Source: an uncultured Armatimonadota bacterium (lineage in GTDB: Bacteria > Armatimonadota > Armatimonadia > Armatimonadales > Armatimonadaceae). From it: 5,950 bases of DNA. Below are positions 1-5,729 of this stretch, piece after piece. The position numbers were made by a program, and so were the translations under genes. Under the pieces are notes generated by a model. That model searched no databases. It was not told the DNA's origin and saw nothing but the letters and a program-made list of their open reading frames with translations. How positions within the stretch are numbered: position 1 is the stretch's first letter; every line of letters begins with the position of its first letter. The DNA is taken from contig CAIYBQ010000202.1 in NCBI GenBank assembly GCA_903924445.1, forward strand, positions 1-5,950, read 5' to 3'.

Positions 1-993
1 ACCATCATCCGGACCGTTGCACATGCGGAAGGTGCCCACGAGCGTGCATGCCACTTGTTGCTGACCGGGTGGACACCCAATCCTGCGATGGTCTATCCGA
101 GCATCGGGTCTGTGATTGGCAAAGAGCTTGGCCCAGTTGGTCCGATGCCGCCTTACATCACGGTTGTCAATGGGTCTTTTGCCTTCAACTACGGTAACTG
201 CGGCTACCTCCCGAATGCCTATAACCCATTCAGTGTTGGCGGTGACCCAAACGATGCCAACTTCCAGGTTCGCGATATCTCGCTACCGGGTGGAGTGGAC
301 ATCGCGCGAATTGACCGCCGCCGGGGGCTTCTTGAAAACATCGATGGCGCCTTCCGCCGCTTCGATGGCACTGCTGAAAAGGCATCGAGGAGTACGTTTT
401 ACCAACGCGCTTACGACATGATCTCAAGCCCAAAGGCTAAGGCGGCATTTCAGCTTAAGGATGAAAAACCGGATGTCCGCGACAAGTACGGACGCACCCA
501 GGTTGGGCAAGGCTGTCTTCTTGCGCGGCGCCTCGTGGAAGCGGGTGTCCGCTTTGTAACGGTCAACCACTCGGGCTGGGACACCCACTCTGACAATGAC
601 AAGGCTTGTAAAGGCTGGCTGGTAACGCCGCTGGATAAAGCCCTCGCGGCGCTGATTTCCGACCTTGCTGACCGTGGACTGCTTGAGTCGACGCTCGTGG
701 TCTGCATGGGCGAGTTTGGCCGCACGCCTCAAGTCAATGCGCTCGGTGGGCGTGACCACTGGCCGCAGACCGGTTGTGCTCTGTTTGCCGGTGCCGGGGT
801 ACCGGGCGGGCAGGTGATCGGCAAGACCGATGAAAAGGGCGCAGAACCAAAAGACCGCCCAGTCAAGCCGGGCGATATTGCTGCAACGCTGTTTGCGAAG
901 CTCGGCATCGATGGCAGTAAAGTCTACGAAACGCCGCAGGGACGACCAACGCGGATTGTCGATGATGGTGTTCCGGTTCCGGAGCTTGGCTAG
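1..993 (+). CDS. DUF1501 family protein, C-terminal part (5' end outside window)
   Basis: The frame is open from base 1 to the TAG at 991-993, giving 330 codons. The first residues read TIIRTVAHAEGAHERACH followed by LLTGWTPNP, which matches the interior of DUF1501 proteins, so the true start lies upstream. DUF1501 members are usually 400-480 residues, often exported by the Tat route, and belong to the alkaline phosphatase/sulfatase-like superfamily; their biochemical activity is mostly undefined. Family landmarks appear in order: YPSIGSVIGKELG and the MPPYITV segment (about 106-165), GQGCLLARRLVEAGVRFVTV (about 505-565), WDTH (577-588), GEFGRTP (709-729), GGRDHWP (745-765) and the PGDIAATLFAKLGID end (about 868-912). 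The Asp, His and Glu in these motifs are probably metal-site residues by analogy with the superfamily; that is inference. The secreted PPC-domain gene follows after 3 nt, a typical partner in Planctomycetota-like genomes. The signal sequence cannot be checked here. Confidence 0.9.
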   Translation, partial: TIIRTVAHAEGAHERACHLLLTGWTPNPAMVYPSIGSVIGKELGPVGPMPPYITVVNGSFAFNYGNCGYLPNAYNPFSVGGDPNDANFQVRDISLPGGVDIARIDRRRGLLENIDGAFRRFDGTAEKASRSTFYQRAYDMISSPKAKAAFQLKDEKPDVRDKYGRTQVGQGCLLARRLVEAGVRFVTVNHSGWDTHSDNDKACKGWLVTPLDKALAALISDLADRGLLESTLVVCMGEFGRTPQVNALGGRDHWPQTGCALFAGAGVPGGQVIGKTDEKGAEPKDRPVKPGDIAATLFAKLGIDGSKVYETPQGRPTRIVDDGVPVPELG

Positions 994-996
994 TCA

Positions 997-2670
997 GTGC
1001 GCATTTTGCGGTTGCTAAAGCTGCTTTCGATAGGGATGCTGGTCACCCATGTCGGCGTTGTTTTTGCTGTGCCACGGATTACATCCATTTTCCCTGCAGG
1101 AGCGATGCGGGGGAAGTCCGTCGAAGTAACCATCCAAGGGACAGGGCTCAAAGACCTCCGACACGTCCTTGTTCAAGGAAATGGAGTTCAGCTCTCGCTG
1201 ATGCCGGGTACGGATGACACATCCAGGAAGGCGATGCTCACCGTCGCCAGTGATGCCGCTCCCGGACGACGTGAAGTGCGCTTCGCCGATGAGCGGGATG
1301 CATCCAATGTGCGCATCATCAGCATCGGCCAGGTCCCCGAAGTCAATGAAGTCGAGCCAAACAACACGCCTGACAAGGTAAGCCTTCAGCCATTGCCGAT
1401 TTGCTTTAATGGCCGCCTGAGCGAGGGCTCAGACCGGGATGGCTTTAAAGTCCGCCTCCGCAAAGGGCAGGTGGTCTTGATTGAAGTCGAAGGTCTGCGC
1501 GTCCTAGCGAACATCTATGAGAGCTGGCTGAAAGGTTTTCTTGAAGTCACGGATGCATCTGGTCAGCCACTTGCAACGAATCAGGGCACCGTGGATGACT
1601 ACTACCGCTGGGATCCTGTCCTGCGGTTTGATCCTCCGGCGGATGGCGAATATACGATTTGGTTTCGTGACCTGAACTGGCGCTCGGATACCAAAGGCGT
1701 CTACCGCGTGACCGTTGGCGAGCTGCCGCACGCATTTGCGACATTTCCAATCGGAGCGCAGCGGGGGGCGAAAGTCACTGTAGAGCCCGTGGGGGCAACG
1801 GTCTCCACTCTGACCGCTGTCTTTGGGCCCGTGAACCCGGATGTAACGCTTGGTATCTCCGATTTGATGTTTACCACAGGCGCTTTTGAAAGCAACCGAC
1901 GACCATTTCTGTGGACGAAGGAGCCATCCGCGGATGTCACAGCAGGTGGCCTAACCCGCGAAACAGCAATCCCAGTGCAGCTTCCGGTGGCGCTGGATGG
2001 CTGGTTTGAACCGGGAAAGCCCCGCTGGATCAGCTTTGATGTCACGGATAAAGGCTGGCAGCACATTAATGGCTTTGCGTGGCGCCTCGGTGTTCCAACG
2101 GATCTCGAGCTCAAGGTCTACGATAAAGCGGGCAACCTGGTACAGGAAGCGGATGATGGCCGCGGCAGTAGTGGCGGGCAGGCGGGTGGTCGGGATCCGT
2201 TTATCGCCCGCGAGTTCACGCCGGGGAAGTGGTTTGTCCGTATCCGCGATGTGGATGACCGCGGCGGCAAGGGATTTCCATTTCGCGTCCTGCTTGGTCA
2301 GGGCCACGCACAACTCCGAGGGACATTTGCGCCAGATACCGCCGGCATCCCGCTGTCCGGTGGCGACATCACCACGACGGTCAAGTGTGAACGTATTGAC
2401 CTTGCGCGAGGCGATATCCAAGTTGAGCTCATCGATGCACCTGCGGGAATCACGGTTGTCAATGGAACCATTGCGACGGGAAAGACCGAGGCAGCCATCA
2501 CGATAAAGGTTTCAGCGGGTGCGCTCCCAGTCGGCCTCCACAGGATACGCATCCGGGCGCGCTGTGAAAATGCCAGCATCACCCTCGTTGGAAATGAAAC
2601 GTACAACAATCAAGGCACGGCGTATCAACGCGAAACGGATGGCCTGATTGTTGTCGTTCGCCCAAACTAA
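997..2670 (+). CDS. Secreted protein with two PPC-like (bacterial pre-peptidase C-terminal) domains
   Basis: A 557-residue protein with a GTG start at 997, 3 nt after the DUF1501 stop; a GGAG at 981-984 can serve as ribosome binding site, and coupling is likely. Residues 1-24 form a signal peptide (basic MRILRLLK, hydrophobic core, VFA-V cleavage region). Residues 26-110 start ITSIFPAGAMRGKSVEVTIQGTGL, an IPT/TIG-like or Ig-like beta domain common before PPC domains. Residues about 118-241 form the first PPC domain, opening with EVEPNNTP, then DRDGFKVRLRKGQ and PPADGEYTIWFRDL. Residues about 320-437 form a second, divergent PPC domain (GWFEPGKPRWISFDV, TPGKWFVRIRDVDD). Residues about 445-556 look like another Ig-like beta domain. 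I see no catalytic domain, so it is probably a binding, scaffold or envelope protein acting with the DUF1501 protein outside the cytoplasm. The exact function is unknown. Domain borders are estimated by eye. Confidence 0.87.
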   Translation: MRILRLLKLLSIGMLVTHVGVVFAVPRITSIFPAGAMRGKSVEVTIQGTGLKDLRHVLVQGNGVQLSLMPGTDDTSRKAMLTVASDAAPGRREVRFADERDASNVRIISIGQVPEVNEVEPNNTPDKVSLQPLPICFNGRLSEGSDRDGFKVRLRKGQVVLIEVEGLRVLANIYESWLKGFLEVTDASGQPLATNQGTVDDYYRWDPVLRFDPPADGEYTIWFRDLNWRSDTKGVYRVTVGELPHAFATFPIGAQRGAKVTVEPVGATVSTLTAVFGPVNPDVTLGISDLMFTTGAFESNRRPFLWTKEPSADVTAGGLTRETAIPVQLPVALDGWFEPGKPRWISFDVTDKGWQHINGFAWRLGVPTDLELKVYDKAGNLVQEADDGRGSSGGQAGGRDPFIAREFTPGKWFVRIRDVDDRGGKGFPFRVLLGQGHAQLRGTFAPDTAGIPLSGGDITTTVKCERIDLARGDIQVELIDAPAGITVVNGTIATGKTEAAITIKVSAGALPVGLHRIRIRARCENASITLVGNETYNNQGTAYQRETDGLIVVVRPN

Positions 2671-2674
2671 TCGT

Positions 2675-2704
2675 GTGGCTGTGAGCCGCAGCTGATTTCG
2701 TTTT
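2675..2704 (+). terminator. Weak hairpin after the PPC-protein gene, possible terminator
   Basis: Four bases after the TAA, GTGGCT (2675-2680) can pair with AGCCGC (2684-2689) around a GTG loop, giving six pairs of which one is G-U. The following bases contain ATTTCGTTTT (2695-2704), but the T-rich part begins several bases after the stem, so this is a poor intrinsic terminator. It is listed because the operon must end somewhere before 2847 and nothing better is visible. Confidence 0.2.
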
Positions 2705-2716
2705 GCCCATAACACG

Positions 2717-2740
2717 GCAGTCATTCTGACTGCTATATAT
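2717..2740 (+). promoter_or_regulatory. Perfect palindrome GCAGTCA-TTC-TGACTGC next to a TATATAT box; possible operator/promoter
   Basis: Seven-base arms at 2717-2723 and 2727-2733 are exact reverse complements around a 3-nt centre. They directly abut TATATAT (2734-2740); the last TGC of the right arm plus TATATA reads like an extended -10 element (TGn before the hexamer), though the hexamer matches TATAAT at only four positions and no good -35 lies at the right distance. A repressor or activator site placed upstream of and touching the -10 would be a normal design. A start near 2747 would leave about 100 nt of leader before the binding-protein gene. It is not followed by a T-run, so it is unlikely to be a terminator. 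A second -10-like hexamer, TATGAT at 2791-2796, is an alternative start. Confidence 0.35.
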
Positions 2741-2846
2741 CTGTCTGATTCTCCCATTGATTGTTCAGAGACCTCGTAAAGTCATGCCTTTATGATAACG
2801 TTGATTAAACCGCTAGGTAAACTATTGATAATGGAAGGGGATAACG

Positions 2847-3848
2847 ATGCGTATAAGTAGTCTGGGATTGTGGAGTCTTGCTGGCTGTTGTCTGGCATTG
2901 TTCAGCGCGGCGTGCAGCAAACCCGCTTCAACCAAGGCTGACAAAGTCCGCATCGCCTACTTACCTAACATCACCCATGCCGCTGCCCTGCATGCCGCTG
3001 CCACCGGAGGCTTTCAGAAGTCGGTCGGCGGTGCCATCAAGGTTGAAGAACGCGTCTTTACCGCGGGCCCCGCGGAAATCGAAGCGCTCTTTGCCGGCGA
3101 AGTTGATTTTGGCTATATAGGACCCGGTCCTGCCATTAATGGCTACATTAAGTCCAATGGACAGGCGCTTGAAATAATCGATGTTGCAGCAAGTGGTGGG
3201 GCATCGTTGATTGCCGCAAAGGGTCAGTCGATTAAGTCGGTGAATGATCTTGCGGGCAAGAGGGTCGCGGTTCCACAGACGGGTGGTACGCAGGATATTT
3301 CCCTTCGCCATGCGCTCAAGGAAATTGGTCTGTCAGGCAAGGATAAGGGTGGCACTGTAGACATCGTTCAGTATGCTCCCGCGGATGTCCTTGACCTCTT
3401 CCGGCGAGGTGAGCTGGATGCAGCATGGCTGCCGGAGCCTTGGGTGTCGCGTGTCATCAAGGATGCCGGGGCGACTCTCGTCACCGATGAGCGGACTCTC
3501 TGGCCGGGTGGGAAGTTTGCGACTGCGGTTGTCATCGTGCGGAAGGACTTTGCAAAGGCTAACCCCGATATTGTGGCTAAGCTGCTGACGGCGCATCGCG
3601 CATCCGTTGATGCCATTAATGCAGATAAGAAATCCGCCGGGGATGTTATTTCCAAGCAGATCGCAAAGCTTAGTCAAGGGAAAACGCTCTCTCCCGATGT
3701 CCTAAATGGCAGCTTCAGCCGGACGGATATCACGTATGAAGCCTTGGATGAGTCGATTCTCACATTTGCAGACTGGGCTAAAGAGCTTGGTTACCTCAAG
3801 AAGGGCCGTGATGGCTTTGGGGGGCTAATCCAACATGGCAACCAGTAG
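2847..3848 (+). CDS. ABC transporter substrate-binding lipoprotein, SsuA/TauA/NMT1-like (putative aliphatic sulfonate importer)
   Basis: A 333-residue periplasmic-binding-fold protein. The ATG at 2847 is preceded by GGAAGGGG (2833-2840) at a spacing of 6, and an in-frame TAA at 2829-2831 rules out a longer start. The N-terminus is a lipoprotein signal: a hydrophobic stretch then SAAC with Cys23 as likely lipidated residue; an earlier LAGC (Cys14) is a textbook lipobox but has a short hydrophobic core. After a linker, VRIAYLPNITHAAALHAA (34-51) begins lobe 1, followed by AGPAEIEALFAGEVDFGYIGPGPAINGY (73-100) and DVAASGGASLI (112-122). LAGKRVAVPQTGGTQD (135-150) opens lobe 2, and DAAWLPEPW (191-199) is a hallmark of sulfonate/nitrate/thiamine-precursor binding proteins. 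It should capture the ligand outside the membrane for the permease at 4941 and ATPase at 5726. Substrate is not readable from sequence; sulfonate is favoured because of the DUF2292 neighbour. Nitrate, bicarbonate or a vitamin precursor remain possible. Confidence 0.9.
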   Translation: MRISSLGLWSLAGCCLALFSAACSKPASTKADKVRIAYLPNITHAAALHAAATGGFQKSVGGAIKVEERVFTAGPAEIEALFAGEVDFGYIGPGPAINGYIKSNGQALEIIDVAASGGASLIAAKGQSIKSVNDLAGKRVAVPQTGGTQDISLRHALKEIGLSGKDKGGTVDIVQYAPADVLDLFRRGELDAAWLPEPWVSRVIKDAGATLVTDERTLWPGGKFATAVVIVRKDFAKANPDIVAKLLTAHRASVDAINADKKSAGDVISKQIAKLSQGKTLSPDVLNGSFSRTDITYEALDESILTFADWAKELGYLKKGRDGFGGLIQHGNQ

Positions 3849-3993
3849 TGCAGATAAACCGTCAGGCAATGACATCCCTGTCCAGCAAATCATCGCAGCT
3901 ATTCAGGCTGTGCAGCACGGTGATGTCCATATCGTCATCCAGGATGGCAAGGTCATCCAAATCAACAAAACGGAGAAAGTCCGTCTGAGATAA
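3835..3993 (+). CDS. Small DUF2292/YezD-like protein, 52 residues
   Basis: A small gene whose ATG (3835-3837) lies inside the end of the binding-protein gene in another frame, giving a 14-nt overlap; the G-run at 3819-3824 may serve as ribosome binding site. The stop is TAA at 3991-3993. The protein starts MATSSADKPSGND, then a helical part IPVQQIIAAIQAVQHGDV, then a beta-hairpin-like part VHIVIQDGKVIQINKTEKVRLR. The arrangement 'helix - G.V.I.IQDGK..QI..TEK.R' near the C-terminus is the signature I know from DUF2292 (YezD family) proteins, which are about 50-65 residues long. The function of the family is unknown; members are often found beside sulfate, sulfonate or cysteine genes, which suits this importer. 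No signal peptide or membrane segment is seen, so it is probably cytoplasmic. Overlap indicates translational coupling with the binding protein. Confidence 0.82.
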   Translation: MATSSADKPSGNDIPVQQIIAAIQAVQHGDVHIVIQDGKVIQINKTEKVRLR

Positions 3994-4043
3994 CTCTCGT
4001 CCACAATTTCGTTCTGCCCCTTATAGGGGGCAAAGCGGCTGAC

Positions 4044-4074
4044 TTGATAACAAGAGGCCGGTTGCGTGTGTAAT
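4044..4074 (+). promoter_or_regulatory. Candidate promoter for the prepilin-like gene, interleaved with the terminator
   Basis: TTGATA (4044-4049) matches the -35 consensus at five of six positions and TGTAAT (4069-4074) matches the -10 consensus at five of six, but the spacer is 19 nt, longer than ideal. The -10 overlaps the loop side of the terminator hairpin. A start near 4081 would give a leader of about 47 nt containing the AAAGGA ribosome binding site at 4115-4120. Inference only; the alternative is that the prepilin gene is reached by read-through or from a start further upstream. Confidence 0.28.
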
Positions 4075-4098
4075 CCCTGCACACTCAGCCGGCCTTTT
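4056..4098 (+). terminator. Strong intrinsic terminator after the DUF2292 gene
   Basis: The left arm 4056-4071 (GGCCGGTTGCGTGTGT) pairs with the right arm 4079-4094 (GCACACTCAGCCGGCC) around a 7-nt loop. Of 16 positions, one is a C/T mismatch and two are G-U pairs; the base of the stem is six consecutive G-C pairs. TTTTG follows at 4095-4099, then CATTTAT. It lies 62 nt after the DUF2292 stop and ends 29 nt before the prepilin ATG, so it should separate the binding-protein/DUF2292 transcript from the next gene. A smaller hairpin, CCCCT-TAT-AGGGG (4017-4029), stands just upstream. Confidence 0.82.
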
Positions 4099-4127
4099 GT
4101 CATTTATACACACCAAAGGAATATCAA

Positions 4128-4859
4128 ATGCAAAAACGCGCCTTTACGCTCATTGAGCTCCTCGTCGTCATCGCCATCATCGCGATTCTCGCAGCCATTC
4201 TCTTCCCTGTCTTTGCACAGGCACGTGAAAAGGCGCGGCAGACATCCTGCCTTAGCAATGTCAAGCAGCTTGGGCTTGGTTGGATGCTATATGTCCAAGA
4301 TTATGATGAAACATTTGCGCCACACGTAACGGAGCGTACAGCCCCTGCGGGCACGCCGGACACCTTGGTTGACCGTGCTGCCTTTTCGTACAAGACCAAG
4401 CTGGATCCTTACATTAACAACACACAGATTCATAAGTGCCCATCGGGGCCGGCGTGGCCAGCTCCTGCCGCAGGGCGGTGGTTCACGACGGACTATGGCA
4501 ACAACCACAACGAAACCAACCTCCCGAATGCATCCAAGCGGCAGTGGTACATCGACAACCCTGACTTTGGCGTCAATGACAGCCATTCACTTGCATCGCT
4601 GGCAAGCCCGGCGCGCTTCATCTTGATCGCCGAAGCCGCACGTGCCAGCGGTGTCCCAAGCCGCGGCGGTCTCTATCCACAGCCATGGTCATTTGATGAT
4701 GCAACGCTTCCGGATGCCAGCCAGCAGGCACGGTTTAAGGCGCGTCACAGTGGTGGGGGAATCATCGCTTACGCCGATGGCCATGCGAAGTGGGTACGCC
4801 CAGAGCAGACCTGGAAGTCCTACGCTAACAACGATTGGCGTCGTAACCCAATCGACTAA
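4128..4859 (+). CDS. DUF1559 family prepilin-type (pseudopilin-like) protein with H-X9-DG motif
   Basis: A 243-residue protein; the ATG follows AAAGGA (4115-4120) with 7 nt spacing. MQKRAFTLIELLVVIAIIAILAAILFPVF is a class III signal: a short basic leader, prepilin peptidase cleavage expected before Phe6, Glu10 at the usual +5 position, and a hydrophobic helix to about residue 29. AQAREKARQTSCLSNVKQLGLGWMLYVQDYDE (30-61) is the amphipathic continuation typical of DUF1559 proteins. The globular part contains YINNTQIHKCPS (95-106), the usual Cys-Pro segment. Near the C-terminus, His207 and Asp217-Gly218 form the H-X9-DG motif (RHSGGGIIAYADGHAKWV). Such proteins are inner-membrane anchored, resemble type II secretion or type IV pilus minor pilins, and occur in many copies per genome; roles of individual members are mostly unknown. 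It sits between the binding-protein and permease genes of an importer, which is odd. Transcription may come from the candidate promoter at 4044-4074. Confidence 0.93.
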   Translation: MQKRAFTLIELLVVIAIIAILAAILFPVFAQAREKARQTSCLSNVKQLGLGWMLYVQDYDETFAPHVTERTAPAGTPDTLVDRAAFSYKTKLDPYINNTQIHKCPSGPAWPAPAAGRWFTTDYGNNHNETNLPNASKRQWYIDNPDFGVNDSHSLASLASPARFILIAEAARASGVPSRGGLYPQPWSFDDATLPDASQQARFKARHSGGGIIAYADGHAKWVRPEQTWKSYANNDWRRNPID

Positions 4860-4894
4860 TTCGTGTCATTTCCAGACATCCCCAAAACCCTAAA

Positions 4895-4903
4895 TGATAT
4901 TAT
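4895..4903 (+). promoter_or_regulatory. Extended -10-like element (TGA-TATTAT) upstream of the permease gene
   Basis: TG at 4895-4896, one base, then TATTAT (4898-4903) fits the extended -10 pattern, with five of six hexamer matches. A partial -35 (CAGACA, 4873-4878) is 19 nt upstream; extended -10 promoters tolerate a weak -35. Transcription would start near 4910, leaving a leader of about 31 nt before the ATG at 4941. This fits the AT-rich nature of the 81-nt gap between coding regions. Confidence 0.4.
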
Positions 4904-4935
4904 TCCTATATGTCCAACCAAATTAGTAGGAATAA
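4900..4935 (+). repeat. Perfect 9-bp inverted repeat TTATTCCTA-N18-TAGGAATAA, operator-like
   Basis: The arms at 4900-4908 and 4927-4935 are exact reverse complements separated by 18 nt. The left arm overlaps the TATTAT -10 candidate, and the right arm contains the AGGAA (4928-4932) that serves as permease ribosome binding site. If transcription starts near 4910 the left arm is not in the mRNA, and the repeat is best read as a DNA operator for a dimeric regulator. If the permease is read from an upstream transcript, the same arms would form a hairpin that hides the ribosome binding site. No matching repeat is seen upstream of the binding-protein gene. Confidence 0.55.
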
Positions 4936-4940
4936 CAAGC

Positions 4941-5729
4941 ATGGCCGCGGTCAGGACTAGTTTGTCCAAGGCTTGGCTATGGAGACTCCTGCTGATTCTG
5001 GTTTTGGGGAGTGCTTGGTACATCACGACAAGGGCGGCCATCTGGCCGCCTTACCTTGTGCCCCCGCCATCCGATGTCTTTGATTTCATCAAATCATCCA
5101 CCACGGATGGCACCCTTGTCGGCGCGACCATCACCAGCATCGCCCGTGCAGCAAGCGGCTTCGCGATCGCGGCGCTTATCGGTCTCCCGACAGGCCTCCT
5201 CCTTGCGAAGGTCACATGGCTTGATGACCTGATCAGCCCTGCGGTCGGCGGCCTCCAGTCGCTACCGAGTATCTGCTGGTTCCCACTCGCTCTCCTCTGG
5301 TTTGGGATGAGCGAAGCGGCCGTTCTCTTTGTTGTCGTGATGGGAGCGCTGTTTGCTATCATCCTCGCCGTACGCTCTGGCGTCCGAAACCTCCCGCCCC
5401 TCACGGGACGGGCCGGTGTGATGCTTGGAGCGCGTGGTTTCAAGCTCTGGTGGTACGTCTTGCTGCCGGCGAGCCTTCCAGCCATCCTCGCGGGGATGCG
5501 TCAGGCGTGGGCATTTGCATGGCGTTCTTTAATGGCTGCCGAACTACTTTCCCAGTCGCTTAAAGTCGGTATTGGGCATGTGCTCACGACGGGACGTGAC
5601 CTCAACGACATGGCGATGGTCCTCGGGACAATCGTCATCATTTTGGTGCTTGGCCTCCTCGTCGATCGCATCGCCTTCCGTCCGATTGAAGTATTCATCG
5701 CCCGTCGGTGGGGAGTGGATGGCGCATGA
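4941..5729 (+). CDS. ABC transporter permease, SsuC/TauC-like
   Basis: A 262-residue inner-membrane protein. I chose the ATG at 4941 because AGGAA (4928-4932) is 8 nt upstream and MAAVRTSLSKAWLWRLLLILVLG is a normal N-terminus. A longer frame from GTG 4863 would add 26 polar residues, has no ribosome binding site and begins 3 nt after the previous stop. About six membrane segments are seen (roughly residues 14-32, 66-88, 108-122, 126-145, 178-203, 226-243). PPYLVPPPSDVF (36-47) follows the first helix as in SsuC/TauC. The EAA loop that contacts the ATPase is GRAGVMLGARGFKLWWYVLLP (156-176) plus ASLPAILAGMR (177-187), and WRSLMAAELL (194-203) is typical of this subfamily. The stop overlaps the ATPase start (ATGA). 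It should work with the binding protein at 2847 and the ATPase at 5726. Confidence 0.9.
   Translation: MAAVRTSLSKAWLWRLLLILVLGSAWYITTRAAIWPPYLVPPPSDVFDFIKSSTTDGTLVGATITSIARAASGFAIAALIGLPTGLLLAKVTWLDDLISPAVGGLQSLPSICWFPLALLWFGMSEAAVLFVVVMGALFAIILAVRSGVRNLPPLTGRAGVMLGARGFKLWWYVLLPASLPAILAGMRQAWAFAWRSLMAAELLSQSLKVGIGHVLTTGRDLNDMAMVLGTIVIILVLGLLVDRIAFRPIEVFIARRWGVDGA

Noticed and set aside
157..2465. A 17-nt identical stretch (157-173 and 2449-2465), in both cases encoding ITVVNG
   Set aside because: Same frame and same short beta-strand motif in two unrelated proteins; no flanking similarity, so chance plus shared codon use is enough.
1951..2506. Long open frames on both strands (minus 1951-2421, plus 1997-2506) inside the PPC-protein gene
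   Set aside because: Their translations look like shifted-frame shadows (Arg/Ser/Pro-rich, no recognisable domain), they lack ribosome binding sites, and they lie wholly within a well-supported gene.
4017..4029. CCCCT-TAT-AGGGG hairpin as a separate terminator
   Set aside because: No T-run follows (it continues GCAAAGC); it is noted only as part of the possible structured leader.
3994..4098. A canonical c-di-GMP-I riboswitch
   Set aside because: Only short pieces of the second half of the aptamer can be matched; the upstream GCAAAC-type strand and the closing P1 stem are not visible, so it is not called as a riboswitch.
4863..4940. A GTG start at 4863 giving a 288-residue permease
   Set aside because: No ribosome binding site, 26 extra polar residues unlike the family, and the stretch holds a -10-like element and an inverted repeat. 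ATG 4941 has AGGAA 8 nt upstream.
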